In this document: positions 11,476 to 19,110 of the stretch, piece after piece
How positions within the stretch are numbered: the stretch's first letter is position 1
Layout: each line of letters opens with the position of its first letter
From: Arthrobacter antioxidans
Lineage (GTDB): Bacteria > Actinomycetota > Actinomycetes > Actinomycetales > Micrococcaceae
Assembly: GCF_023100725.1 (NCBI RefSeq)
Contig: NZ_CP095501.1
Span: forward strand, 2,170,001-2,234,000
Direction of reading: 5' to 3'
Length of the DNA stretch: 64,000 bases
Notes under the pieces: generated by a model
The model's database searches: none
The model's input: only the letters and a program-made list of their open reading frames with translations
Told to the model about the DNA's origin: nothing
Made by a program: the position numbers and the translations under genes

Positions 11476-11487
11476 ACTTCCCACAAA
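11470..11487. promoter_or_regulatory. Copy 2 of the 18-bp motif upstream of fabD (likely FasR site)
   Basis: TTGTAGACTTCCCACAAA differs from the fasR-proximal copy only at positions 7 and 12. It overlaps the fasR stop codon and lies 66 bp before the fabD start, which is where an activator would sit relative to a fabD promoter. Confidence 0.6.
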
Positions 11488-11553
11488 GACGCTCAGGGAG
11501 CTTGGTTCAGCCGAACACCCGATATTGCCCCACCGATTTGGAAAGCTGGAAGA

Positions 11554-12519
11554 GTGCTTGCAATCGCCTGCCCCGGACAGGGCTCACAGACACCGGGCTT
11601 CCTGAGCCCCTGGCTCGAGCTCCCGGGAGTCCGGGACCACCTGGACCAGCTCAGTGAGCGGGCCGGCACGGACCTCGTCCGCCACGGCACCGTCTCCGAC
11701 GAGGAGACCATCAAGGACACCGCCGTCGCCCAGCCGCTGATCGTCGCGGCCGGCCTCGTGACCGCGCGCCTGGTCCTCCAGGACCACCCCCTCACCGCGG
11801 CCACCGTCGTCGCAGGTCACTCCGTGGGTGAACTGACCGCCTCGGCCGTCGCGGGCGCTCTCAGCGAGGACGACGCCGTCGCCTTCGTCCGTGTCCGGGC
11901 CAACGCCATGGCCGAAGCCGCGGCCGCCCTGCCCACGGGCATGAGCGCCGTCCTGGGCGGCGATCCGGACGAGGTCGCCGCGGTGCTCGCGGAGCTCGGG
12001 CTCACCGCCGCGAACGCCAACGGCGGCGGGCAGGTCGTCGCCGCCGGCACCCTCGAGCAGCTGGCCGCCCTCGCCGACGCTCCCCCGGCCAAGGCCCGCG
12101 TCATCCCCCTGAAGGTCGCCGGGGCCTTCCACACCAGCCACATGGCCCCGGCCGTGACGGCCCTGGAAGCACTGCGCCCGAGCCTGTCGCCGACGGACCC
12201 GCTCGCCACCCTCGTGTCCAACTATGACGGCCGGCCGGTCGCCGCGGGAGAGGCCAACCTCGACAGCCTGATCGCGCAGGTCTCGCGCCCGGTCCGCTGG
12301 GACCTCTGCATGGAATCCCTGCAGGAGATGGGCGTCACCGGGATGATCGAACTCTCCCCCGCAGGCACGCTGACCGGTCTGGCCAGGCGCGGAATGCGCG
12401 GTACGGCGGCACTCGCAGTAAAGTCGCCAGAGGACCTTGACGCCGCCCGCAGCTTCCTCACGGAGCACTCGCGGACCGCGGATCTCGATCCGTCCCTTAC
12501 CTCCGAAGGACCTCAGTGA
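11554..12519 (+). CDS. fabD: Malonyl-CoA:ACP S-malonyltransferase
   Basis: Loads malonyl units from CoA onto ACP for type II fatty-acid synthesis. The 321-residue protein has the N-terminal PGQGSQ motif, the nucleophilic Ser90 in GHSVGEL and the catalytic His in GAFHTSHM. The GTG start is preceded by GGAAG. The stop overlaps the fabH start in GTGA. It is the first gene of fabD-fabH-acpP-fabF, probably driven from the 78-bp gap after fasR. Confidence 0.96.
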   Translation: MLAIACPGQGSQTPGFLSPWLELPGVRDHLDQLSERAGTDLVRHGTVSDEETIKDTAVAQPLIVAAGLVTARLVLQDHPLTAATVVAGHSVGELTASAVAGALSEDDAVAFVRVRANAMAEAAAALPTGMSAVLGGDPDEVAAVLAELGLTAANANGGGQVVAAGTLEQLAALADAPPAKARVIPLKVAGAFHTSHMAPAVTALEALRPSLSPTDPLATLVSNYDGRPVAAGEANLDSLIAQVSRPVRWDLCMESLQEMGVTGMIELSPAGTLTGLARRGMRGTAALAVKSPEDLDAARSFLTEHSRTADLDPSLTSEGPQ

Positions 12520-13577
12520 GCATCACCGCCCTCAAGCAAGCACCCCTCCGCGAACACACCCGCATCCTCGGCGTCGGCTCCTACCGGCCGGAGGTCATCG
12601 TGACCAACGAGGACGTGTGCCAGTGGATCGACTCCTCCGACGAGTGGATCCGGCAGCGGACCGGCATCGTCACCCGGCACCGCGCGCCCCGCGACGTCAG
12701 CGTCATCGACATGGCGGAAGCCGCCGCCCGGGAAGCGTTGGAAGCCGCGGGGATCGAGGCGTCCCAGCTCGGAGCCGTCCTCGTCTCGACGGTGACCCAT
12801 CCCTACGCCACGCCGTCGGCCGCAGCCCAGCTGACCGACCGCCTGGGGGCGACGCCGGCACCTGCGTTCGACATCTCCGCAGCCTGCGCCGGCTACTGCT
12901 ACGGCATCGCCCAGGGTGACGCGCTGGTCCACGCAGGCACCGCCGAGTACGTCCTCGTGGTGGGCGTCGAGAAGCTCTCGGACTTCATCGACAACGCCGA
13001 CCGCACCATCTCGTTCCTCCTCGGCGACGGCGCCGGTGCCGTGGTGATCGGCCCCGCCGATTCGGCGGGCATCGGACCCTCCGTGTGGGGATCGGACGGC
13101 AGCAAGCACGAGGCCATCCGGATGAACCGGTCCCTCATCGATGTGCGCGACTACGCCCTCGGCGCCGTCGCCACCGACACGGAGCGTGAGGCCGACGTCG
13201 ACGCCGGCCGCCAGAGCCTCTGGCCCACCATGGTCCAGGACGGACCCACGGTGTTCCGCTGGGCCGTCTGGGAGATGGCCAAGGTCGCCCAGAAAGCCCT
13301 CGACGCGGCCGGAGTGACCGCGGACGACCTCGCAGTGTTCCTCCCCCATCAGGCCAACATCCGTATCATCGATGAGATGGTGAAGCAGCTGAAGCTCCCC
13401 GAGCATGTCTACGTGGCACGGGACATCGTGGACGCGGGCAACACCTCGGCGGCCTCGATCCCCCTCGCCATGCACCGCACCCTCAAGGAACAGCCGTCGC
13501 TGAGCGGGAAGCTCGCCCTGCAGATCGGTTTCGGCGCGGGCCTCGTGTTCGGCGCGCAGGTTGTGGTTCTTCCCTAG
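12516..13577 (+). CDS. fabH: Beta-ketoacyl-ACP synthase III
   Basis: Starts fatty-acid elongation by condensing a primer acyl-CoA with malonyl-ACP. Branched primers are expected in this group (known family behaviour, not visible in sequence). The 353-residue thiolase-fold enzyme carries Cys124 in ISAACAGYCYG, His in LPHQANIRI and Asn in AGNTSAAS. The GTG start overlaps the fabD stop by 4 bp. A second, diverged thiolase-fold protein (OleA) is encoded at 42683. Confidence 0.96.
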   Translation: MSITALKQAPLREHTRILGVGSYRPEVIVTNEDVCQWIDSSDEWIRQRTGIVTRHRAPRDVSVIDMAEAAAREALEAAGIEASQLGAVLVSTVTHPYATPSAAAQLTDRLGATPAPAFDISAACAGYCYGIAQGDALVHAGTAEYVLVVGVEKLSDFIDNADRTISFLLGDGAGAVVIGPADSAGIGPSVWGSDGSKHEAIRMNRSLIDVRDYALGAVATDTEREADVDAGRQSLWPTMVQDGPTVFRWAVWEMAKVAQKALDAAGVTADDLAVFLPHQANIRIIDEMVKQLKLPEHVYVARDIVDAGNTSAASIPLAMHRTLKEQPSLSGKLALQIGFGAGLVFGAQVVVLP

Positions 13578-13653
13578 TTTTCAAGCCCAGACCGCGAGAG
13601 TGCGGTCTGACCATCCCCGCCGGTGCACCGGCAAGAACAGAAAAGGAGCCACC

Positions 13654-13899
13654 ATGGCTAGCAACGAAGAAATCCTGACCGGCCTGGCCGAGATCGTCAA
13701 CGAAGAGACCGGTCTCGCGCCGGAGTCCGTGGAAATGGACAAGTCCTTCACGGACGACCTCGACATCGACTCCATCTCGATGATGACCATCGTCGTCAAC
13801 GCCGAAGAGAAGTTCGGCGTGCGCATCCCCGACGAGGAAGTCAAGAACCTGAAGACCGTCGGCGACGCCGTCAACTTCATCTCGGGCGCACAGGCCTAG
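13654..13899 (+). CDS. acpP: Acyl carrier protein
   Basis: Carries growing acyl chains on a phosphopantetheine arm. The 81-residue acidic protein has the attachment Ser40 in DIDSIS (Ile where most ACPs have Leu). The ATG at 13654 has AAAAGGAG ending 6 bp upstream. The frame extends upstream without a plausible start. A 76-bp gap separates it from fabH. Confidence 0.96.
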   Translation: MASNEEILTGLAEIVNEETGLAPESVEMDKSFTDDLDIDSISMMTIVVNAEEKFGVRIPDEEVKNLKTVGDAVNFISGAQA

Positions 13900-14014
13900 T
13901 TCCTGCGGTTCCGAGCGCTGCGGCCGCTCCCGGCGACCCCGCCGTGAGCGGCCGTACTCGTAATCCCCCCGCCCCGGTCGTGCCGGCGCACCTCCCAGCT
14001 TCGAAAGAGTGACC

Positions 14015-15250
14015 ATGCCACGCAAAGTCGTCATCACCGGACTCGGTGCCACCACCCCTATCGGCGGGGACGTCCCGACCATGTGGGCCAATTCCCTCAA
14101 GGGTGTCTCGGGCGCACGGACCATCGAAGCCGACTGGGTGGAGAAGTACGAGCTGCCGGTCACCTTCGCCGCGCAGATCACGACCCCGGCCTCCGAGGTC
14201 CTCTCCCGGGTCGAGGCCAAACGGATGGACCCCTCCACGCAGTTCGCCGTCGTCGCCTCCCGCGAGGCCTGGCGGGATTCCGGGATCGAGGACATCGACA
14301 AGGACCGCCTGGCCGTGGCCTTCGCCACCGGCATCGGCGGCGTGTGGACGCTGCTCGATGCGTGGGACACGCTGCGCGAGAAGGGGCCCCGGCGGGTCCT
14401 GCCCATGACCGTGCCCATGCTGATGCCCAATGGTCCCGCCGCGGCCGTCAGCCTCGACCTCGGCGCCCGCGCCGGCGCGCACACCCCGGTGTCCGCGTGC
14501 GCCTCGGGTACCGAGGCCCTGCACCTGGGCCTCGACCTGATCCGGTCCGGCAAGGCCGACGTCGTCATGTGCGGCGGCGCCGAAGCCGCGATCCACCCCA
14601 TGCCGATCGCCGCGTTCGCCGCCATGCAGGCACTGTCCCGGCGGAACGACGAGCCGGAGCTGGCATCGCGTCCCTACGACACGGCCCGCAACGGCTTCGT
14701 CATGGGCGAGGGCGCCGGCGCCCTCGTCATCGAGGCCGAGGAACACGCCCTGGCCCGCGGTGCCCGCATCTACGCCGAGCTCGCCGGCACCTCCGTGACC
14801 GCGGACGCCTATCACATCACAGCCCCCGACCCCGAGGGCCTGGGCGCGACCCGCGCCCTCAAGGCCGCCCTGTTCGACGCCCGTGCCCAGCCCGAGGACG
14901 TGGTCCACGTCAACGCGCACGCCACGTCGACGCCGGTCGGCGACAAGCCGGAGTACACCGCCCTGAAGGCCGCCCTGGGCAGCCACGTGCACGAGGTGGC
15001 GGTCTCGGCGACGAAGTCGCAGACCGGCCACCTCCTCGGAGCATCGGGCGCCGTGGAAGCCGTCATGACGGTCCTCGCCATCCACGAGCGCAAGGCCCCC
15101 CTGACGATCAACCTCGACAACCAGGATCCCGAGATCCCCCTCGACGTCGTCACCACCCCGCGCGATCTGCCCGCCGGCGACATCGTCGCGCTGAGCAACT
15201 CCTTCGGGTTCGGCGGCCACAACGCCGTCATCGTGCTCCGGAACGTCTGA
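14015..15250 (+). CDS. fabF: Beta-ketoacyl-ACP synthase II
   Basis: Elongation condensing enzyme of type II fatty-acid synthesis. The 411-residue product has Cys162 in VSACASGTEA and the two catalytic histidines in NAHATSTPVGD and KSQTGHLLGASG. The ATG at 14015 is preferred to the GTG at 14009 because GAAAGAG (14003-14009) is then 5 bp away. It is the last gene of the fab operon, closed by a strong hairpin. Confidence 0.96.
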   Translation: MPRKVVITGLGATTPIGGDVPTMWANSLKGVSGARTIEADWVEKYELPVTFAAQITTPASEVLSRVEAKRMDPSTQFAVVASREAWRDSGIEDIDKDRLAVAFATGIGGVWTLLDAWDTLREKGPRRVLPMTVPMLMPNGPAAAVSLDLGARAGAHTPVSACASGTEALHLGLDLIRSGKADVVMCGGAEAAIHPMPIAAFAAMQALSRRNDEPELASRPYDTARNGFVMGEGAGALVIEAEEHALARGARIYAELAGTSVTADAYHITAPDPEGLGATRALKAALFDARAQPEDVVHVNAHATSTPVGDKPEYTALKAALGSHVHEVAVSATKSQTGHLLGASGAVEAVMTVLAIHERKAPLTINLDNQDPEIPLDVVTTPRDLPAGDIVALSNSFGFGGHNAVIVLRNV

Positions 15251-15262
15251 GCCTGTAACAGC

Positions 15263-15299
15263 GAGAAAGGCGCCACCCGCACGGGGTGGCGCCTTTCTC
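15263..15299. terminator. Terminator hairpin between fabF and the DUF3145 gene
   Basis: A perfect 16-bp inverted repeat (15263-15278 and 15284-15299) has a 5-nt loop and ends in CCTTTCTC. It lies between convergent fabF and the minus-strand DUF3145 gene and can serve both. Confidence 0.85.
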
Positions 15300-15323
15300 G
15301 TCGGTCGCGGCGTGTCCGGGCGG

Positions 15324-15827
15324 TCAGCCCACCTGATGCAGCCAGCGCACAGGGGCTCCCTCGGCGGCGTGTCGGAAGGGCTCGAGTTCCTCGTCCCAGG
15401 ACTCCCCGAGCGCGAGGGACAGCTCGTGGTAGACGGCTGCGGGATCACCGGCTCCCGCCTCGTAGGCGTAGCGGATGCGGTCCTCGGTCACCATGATGTT
15501 GCCGTGGACGTCCGTCGTGGCGTGGAAGATGCCGAGCTCGGGCGTGTGCGACCACCGGCCGCCGTCAGCACCGGCGCTCTGCTCCTCGGTGACCTCGTAC
15601 CGCAGGTGGGCCCAGCCACGGAGCGCGGAGGCGAGTTGCGCACCCGATCCCTGGGGGCCGACCCACGAGAGTTCGGCACGCAGCATTCCGGGCGCGGCAG
15701 GCTGCGCCGTCCACTCCATGTCGAGGCGCTTGTCCAGCACCGAGCCGATCGCCCACTCGACATGAGGGCACAACGCAGTAGGGGCTGAGTGCACGTACAA
15801 GACACCGCGCGCCATCACAACAGACAT
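15324..15827 (-). CDS. DUF3145 family protein
   Basis: A 167-residue actinobacterial protein of unknown function, recognised by MARGVLYVHSAPTALCPHVE near the N-terminus and by RAELSWVGPQGSGA and RYEVTEE. The ATG at 15827 has GGAGG about 6 bp upstream and excludes a spurious 15-codon extension. It is commonly found beside the fab operon in this group. No enzymatic motif is evident. Confidence 0.88.
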   Translation of the reverse strand: MSVVMARGVLYVHSAPTALCPHVEWAIGSVLDKRLDMEWTAQPAAPGMLRAELSWVGPQGSGAQLASALRGWAHLRYEVTEEQSAGADGGRWSHTPELGIFHATTDVHGNIMVTEDRIRYAYEAGAGDPAAVYHELSLALGESWDEELEPFRHAAEGAPVRWLHQVG

Positions 15828-16051
15828 TCCATCCTCCATAGCTGTAGGTACGTCTTCCCCAACGACCTGCAACGGATGATGACAGTGCGATGAACCTGGC
15901 AGAGCTTTCCGAGACCCTCCCGCGATACCACGCGGGATCCGCCTGACTCCTGCTCATTGTGCACGAGAGGCGTGAATTTCGCCACTTCGCCGGCGGTGCG
16001 CCCATCCCTTGGACGCAGTACACCGGAGCAGGGGCCCGGGAGGTGTGTCCC

Positions 16052-16984
16052 TCAGGCCCGGGGGTGCGCCTGCTCGTAGCTGCGGCGGAGCCGGTCGACG
16101 GACACATGCGTGTACAGCTGCGTGGTGGCCAGGCTGGAGTGCCCGAGGATCTCCTGGACCGCGCGGAGGTCGGCGCCGCCGTCGAGCAGATGGGTCGCAG
16201 CGCTGTGGCGCAGGGCGTGCGGGCCGCGCGCGGAGGTGTCCCCGAGCGCGTCGAGGGTCGTCCGGACCTGGGTGCGCACCGCACGCTGGTCGATGCGCCC
16301 GCCGCGCCGGCCCAGGAAGAGGGCGGGACCGCTCTTCCCGGTCACCCACCGCGGCCGGCCGCGCCGGAGCCAGTCGTCGACGGCGTGCGCGGCCGGGACG
16401 CCGTAGGGGACGGTGCGCTCCTTCGCCCCCTTGCCGAGCACCACGAGGGTACGCCGCTCGGTGTCGAGGTCGTCGAGGTCGAGACCCACCAGCTCCCCGA
16501 CGCGGACGCCCGTCCCGTACAGCAGCTCGAGCATCGCCCGCAGCTGCAGCTCGTGCGGGTCGCCCTGCCCGGTCCGCTCGGCCGCGCTCGTGAACATCGC
16601 GGCGGCCTGCGGCTGGCTGAGGACGGCGGGCAGGGTGCTGCTGCGCTTGGGAGCGCGGAGGCGGAGGGCCGGGTTGGCGGGGACGAGCTCCTCGCGGACC
16701 GCCCAGTCCATGAACGTGCGGACGGAGGCGGACCGCCGGGCGATGGTCGACCGGGACAGCCCCGCCGCGTCGAGCGCCCCGAGCCACGCGCGGAAATGGC
16801 GCAGTTCCAGCTGCGTCAGCGCGGTGACGCCCGATTCCCCCGCGTGCAGCAGGAAGAGCTCCACGTCCTTCAGGTAGGCGCGGACCGTGTGCTCCGAGCG
16901 GTTGCGCTCCCGCGTCAGGTAGTCGCCGAACCCGTCGAGGCCCGCGCGGAGCTCGCCCGCCATTCCCGTACTGCTCTCTGCCAT
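16052..16984 (-). CDS. xerC: Tyrosine recombinase XerC
   Basis: Site-specific recombinase that resolves chromosome dimers at dif together with XerD. The 310-residue protein has a SAM-like N-terminal DNA-binding domain (about 1-105) and a catalytic domain with Arg in TGVRVGELVGL, Lys in GKGAKERTVP, HALRH, the second His in LGHSSLATT and nucleophile Tyr in TQLYTHVS. The ATG start has GGAGG 6 bp upstream. It belongs to the conserved comM-dprA-xerC segment, here interrupted by an alkyltransferase-like gene. I see no attachment site or integrated element near it. Confidence 0.94.
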   Translation of the reverse strand: MAESSTGMAGELRAGLDGFGDYLTRERNRSEHTVRAYLKDVELFLLHAGESGVTALTQLELRHFRAWLGALDAAGLSRSTIARRSASVRTFMDWAVREELVPANPALRLRAPKRSSTLPAVLSQPQAAAMFTSAAERTGQGDPHELQLRAMLELLYGTGVRVGELVGLDLDDLDTERRTLVVLGKGAKERTVPYGVPAAHAVDDWLRRGRPRWVTGKSGPALFLGRRGGRIDQRAVRTQVRTTLDALGDTSARGPHALRHSAATHLLDGGADLRAVQEILGHSSLATTQLYTHVSVDRLRRSYEQAHPRA

Positions 16985-17074
16985 GAAATCCTCCGCTCCC
17001 CAGTATCCACGGCGTCCTCCGTCCCGCGTGCCCTCCAGCCCGGCGGGCGCCTTCACGGGTCGCGCGGTGGTCCC

Positions 17075-17162
17075 GGATCGGCGCGGCACGCGGGATCGGC
17101 GGTCACCCGGATCGGCGCGGTTCCCGGGATCGGCGCGGTACCCGGTATCGGCGCGGCACGCG
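17075..17162. repeat. Five tandem copies of an 18-bp unit
   Basis: Units begin at 17075, 17093, 17109, 17127 and 17145, with consensus GGATCGGCGCGGYWCSCG. The second unit is 16 bp and the others 18 bp. They lie between xerC (start 16984) and the alkyltransferase-like gene (stop 17200) and look like a small minisatellite prone to copy-number change. Confidence 0.85.
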
Positions 17163-17199
17163 GGACCGAGGCGACCCGACCGTCGCGGCACAGCCCGAC

Positions 17200-17823
17200 T
17201 CACCGGTGGGCGCCCGGCACGGACACGGGTCCGGACGGCGCTCGGTGGGCCAGCTCCAGCTCCAGCAGTGCGGTCTTGGTCTCCGTCCCCGCCGCATACC
17301 CGACCACGGCACCGGTGCTGCCGACCACGCGGTGGCCCGGCACGATGACCGACACCGGGTTGCTGCGCACCGCCGCCCCGATCGCGCGGCCCATCCGGGG
17401 GTTGCCGAGCCGGGTGGCGATGTCGCGGTAGCTGCGGGTCTGCCCGTAGGGGATCGCGCTCAGTGCAGCCCAGACCTGCTGCTGGAAGGCCGTGCCCTGG
17501 AGCTCGATGGGCAGGTGGAAGGTGTGCCGTGACCCGGCGAAGTACTCCCCGAGCTCCCGGTCCGCCTGGAGGAGCAGTTCGACGCCGCGGGAGGGCGGGC
17601 CCGGGGCCCGGGCTTCGGGGGTGGGCGGGGCACCCCGCGCGCGGAGGGCGTCCTCCTCGAGGCGGCGCCCGAGGCTCGCCCGGTCCGGAGCCGGTGAATG
17701 CTCCCCGTGGTACAGGCCGACGATCGCTTCGGTGCCGGCGACGATCAGCAGGGGTCCCACCGGTGATGGGACCTCGTGATGCCACCGGTCGGTCGTCGGG
17801 TCGATGGGCTGGGTATCGGTCAT
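17200..17823 (-). CDS. Alkyltransferase-like protein (Ogt/MGMT fold without the acceptor cysteine)
   Basis: Homologue of O6-alkylguanine-DNA alkyltransferase: an N-terminal Ogt-like domain (about 1-90, with a Pro-rich insert at 63-80) and a C-terminal DNA-binding domain. The Tyr (SYRDIA), arginine finger Arg153, the Asn-Pro before the active site (NPVSVIVP) and the distal Glu182 are kept. The signature is PGHR instead of PCHR: Gly163, codon GGC at 17335-17337, replaces the alkyl-accepting Cys. It should therefore bind rather than repair alkylated guanine, like ATL proteins. The ATG has GGAGG upstream. Confidence 0.85.
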   Translation of the reverse strand: MTDTQPIDPTTDRWHHEVPSPVGPLLIVAGTEAIVGLYHGEHSPAPDRASLGRRLEEDALRARGAPPTPEARAPGPPSRGVELLLQADRELGEYFAGSRHTFHLPIELQGTAFQQQVWAALSAIPYGQTRSYRDIATRLGNPRMGRAIGAAVRSNPVSVIVPGHRVVGSTGAVVGYAAGTETKTALLELELAHRAPSGPVSVPGAHR

Positions 17824-17910
17824 GGGGTCCTCCTGGGTGGCGGGGTGTGGACGGCAGGGCCGGGTGGGGCCGCGGCGGCACCCACTGGTGGGCCGGCCGT
17901 GCGCTGGGTG

Positions 17911-19110
17911 TCAGGCTCTGCGGCGGCACCACCCGCCGCCGGCCCTGACAGCGAGTCCTGCCAGCTCGAGGCGGGCGAGCCCGCTGATGACCTCCCGCGT
18001 GGACAGGCCCGCGACGACGGACAGCTTGTCCACCGTCGTGGGAGCGCGAACGGGGAGGCCGTCCAGCAGGAGGAGGTCCGGGATGGTGAGGCCGTCGTGG
18101 TCCAGGACGGGAGCGGCGTCGGCCCGCGCCCGGTCGCCGAGCGGCTCGGTGCCGAAAGGCCCTGCGAGCTCGACGACGTCGGCGGCGTCCGTGACGCACA
18201 CCGCCGTGCCGTCCCGCAGGAGGCGGTGGCACCCCGCGGAATTCGCTGAGTGCACGGAGCCGGGCACCGCTCCGACGGACCGGCCGAGCCCGGCGGCATG
18301 ATGCGCCGTATTGAGTGCCCCCGAGCGCCAGCGCGCCTCGACCACCACCGTGACCGCGCTGAGGGCGGCGATGAGCCGGTTGCGCTGAAGGAACCGCCAG
18401 CGCGTCGGGGAACTGCCGGGCGGGACTTCGGAGATGAGCACCCCCTCGTCGGCGATCGCCCGCAGCAGGTCCTCGTTCCCGGCCGGGTAGTACCGGTCGA
18501 TGCCGCACGCGAGGATGGCGAGGGTGGAGGCGTGGTCGCCGCCCCCTGTCGTGGCGAGCGCGGCCCGGTGCGCCTGCGCGTCGATGCCGTAGGCGCCGCC
18601 GGAGACCACCGTGAAGCCGCGCGTGCCGAGTCCGGCGGCCAGATCGGAGGTGACGGAGGACCCGTAGGTGGTGCTGTCCCGCGAACCGACCAGGGCGGCG
18701 AGACGCGCCGACGGCGGGATCTCGTGCCGGCCCCGCACCCAGAGGCACAGCGGTGCCGCCTGCTGCAGGTCGTCCAGCGCCGTCGGCCAGTCACCGGACT
18801 CCGGGATGACGAGACGTCCCCCGAGCCGGTCCAGGCCCGCCAGATCCCTCTCGGGCGCGAGGTCGCGCAGGCGCGGCGCCCATCGCGCCAGCCCGTCCTC
18901 CAGAGGACGGCGGCTGCCGTCCGGGAGGTCGAGTGCTTCGCTCAGCCGGCGGTTGACGTCGGTGCCCACCCCGATCTCCCGGCGGGCGATGCGTAGGGCG
19001 TCCACGGGACCGACGACCGACACCAGGGCCAGGCCCACGGCGTCGGAGGGTTCGAACAGCCGTGACAGCGCGGCCCTGGACCGGCGGAGATCCTGCTGCC
19101 TCCCGCTCAC
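17911..19110 (-). CDS. dprA: DNA-processing protein DprA (DNA uptake, RecA loading)
   Basis: A 399-residue Rossmann-like DprA that, in competent bacteria, binds incoming single-stranded DNA and loads RecA. The core is visible in ALVGSRDSTTYG, VSGGAYGIDAQAHRAAL, GIDRYYPAGN, SEVPPG and RNRLIAALS. A C-terminal winged-helix-like region (DLLLLDGLPVRAPTTVDKL) follows. The GTG at 19110 overlaps the comM stop in GTGA, with GGAG upstream, so the longer reading is rejected. Confidence 0.94.
   Translation of the reverse strand: MSGRQQDLRRSRAALSRLFEPSDAVGLALVSVVGPVDALRIARREIGVGTDVNRRLSEALDLPDGSRRPLEDGLARWAPRLRDLAPERDLAGLDRLGGRLVIPESGDWPTALDDLQQAAPLCLWVRGRHEIPPSARLAALVGSRDSTTYGSSVTSDLAAGLGTRGFTVVSGGAYGIDAQAHRAALATTGGGDHASTLAILACGIDRYYPAGNEDLLRAIADEGVLISEVPPGSSPTRWRFLQRNRLIAALSAVTVVVEARWRSGALNTAHHAAGLGRSVGAVPGSVHSANSAGCHRLLRDGTAVCVTDAADVVELAGPFGTEPLGDRARADAAPVLDHDGLTIPDLLLLDGLPVRAPTTVDKLSVVAGLSTREVISGLARLELAGLAVRAGGGWCRRRA

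Noticed and set aside
16052..16984. XerC as a phage or integrative-element integrase
   Set aside because: It lies in the conserved dprA-xerC context with no attachment repeats, excisionase or phage genes nearby.
16052..18748. An 898-codon frame that appears to extend XerC at its N-terminus
   Set aside because: XerC has a proper ATG with GGAGG at 16984. The extension is antisense-like Arg/Pro-rich sequence crossing the alkyltransferase-like gene.
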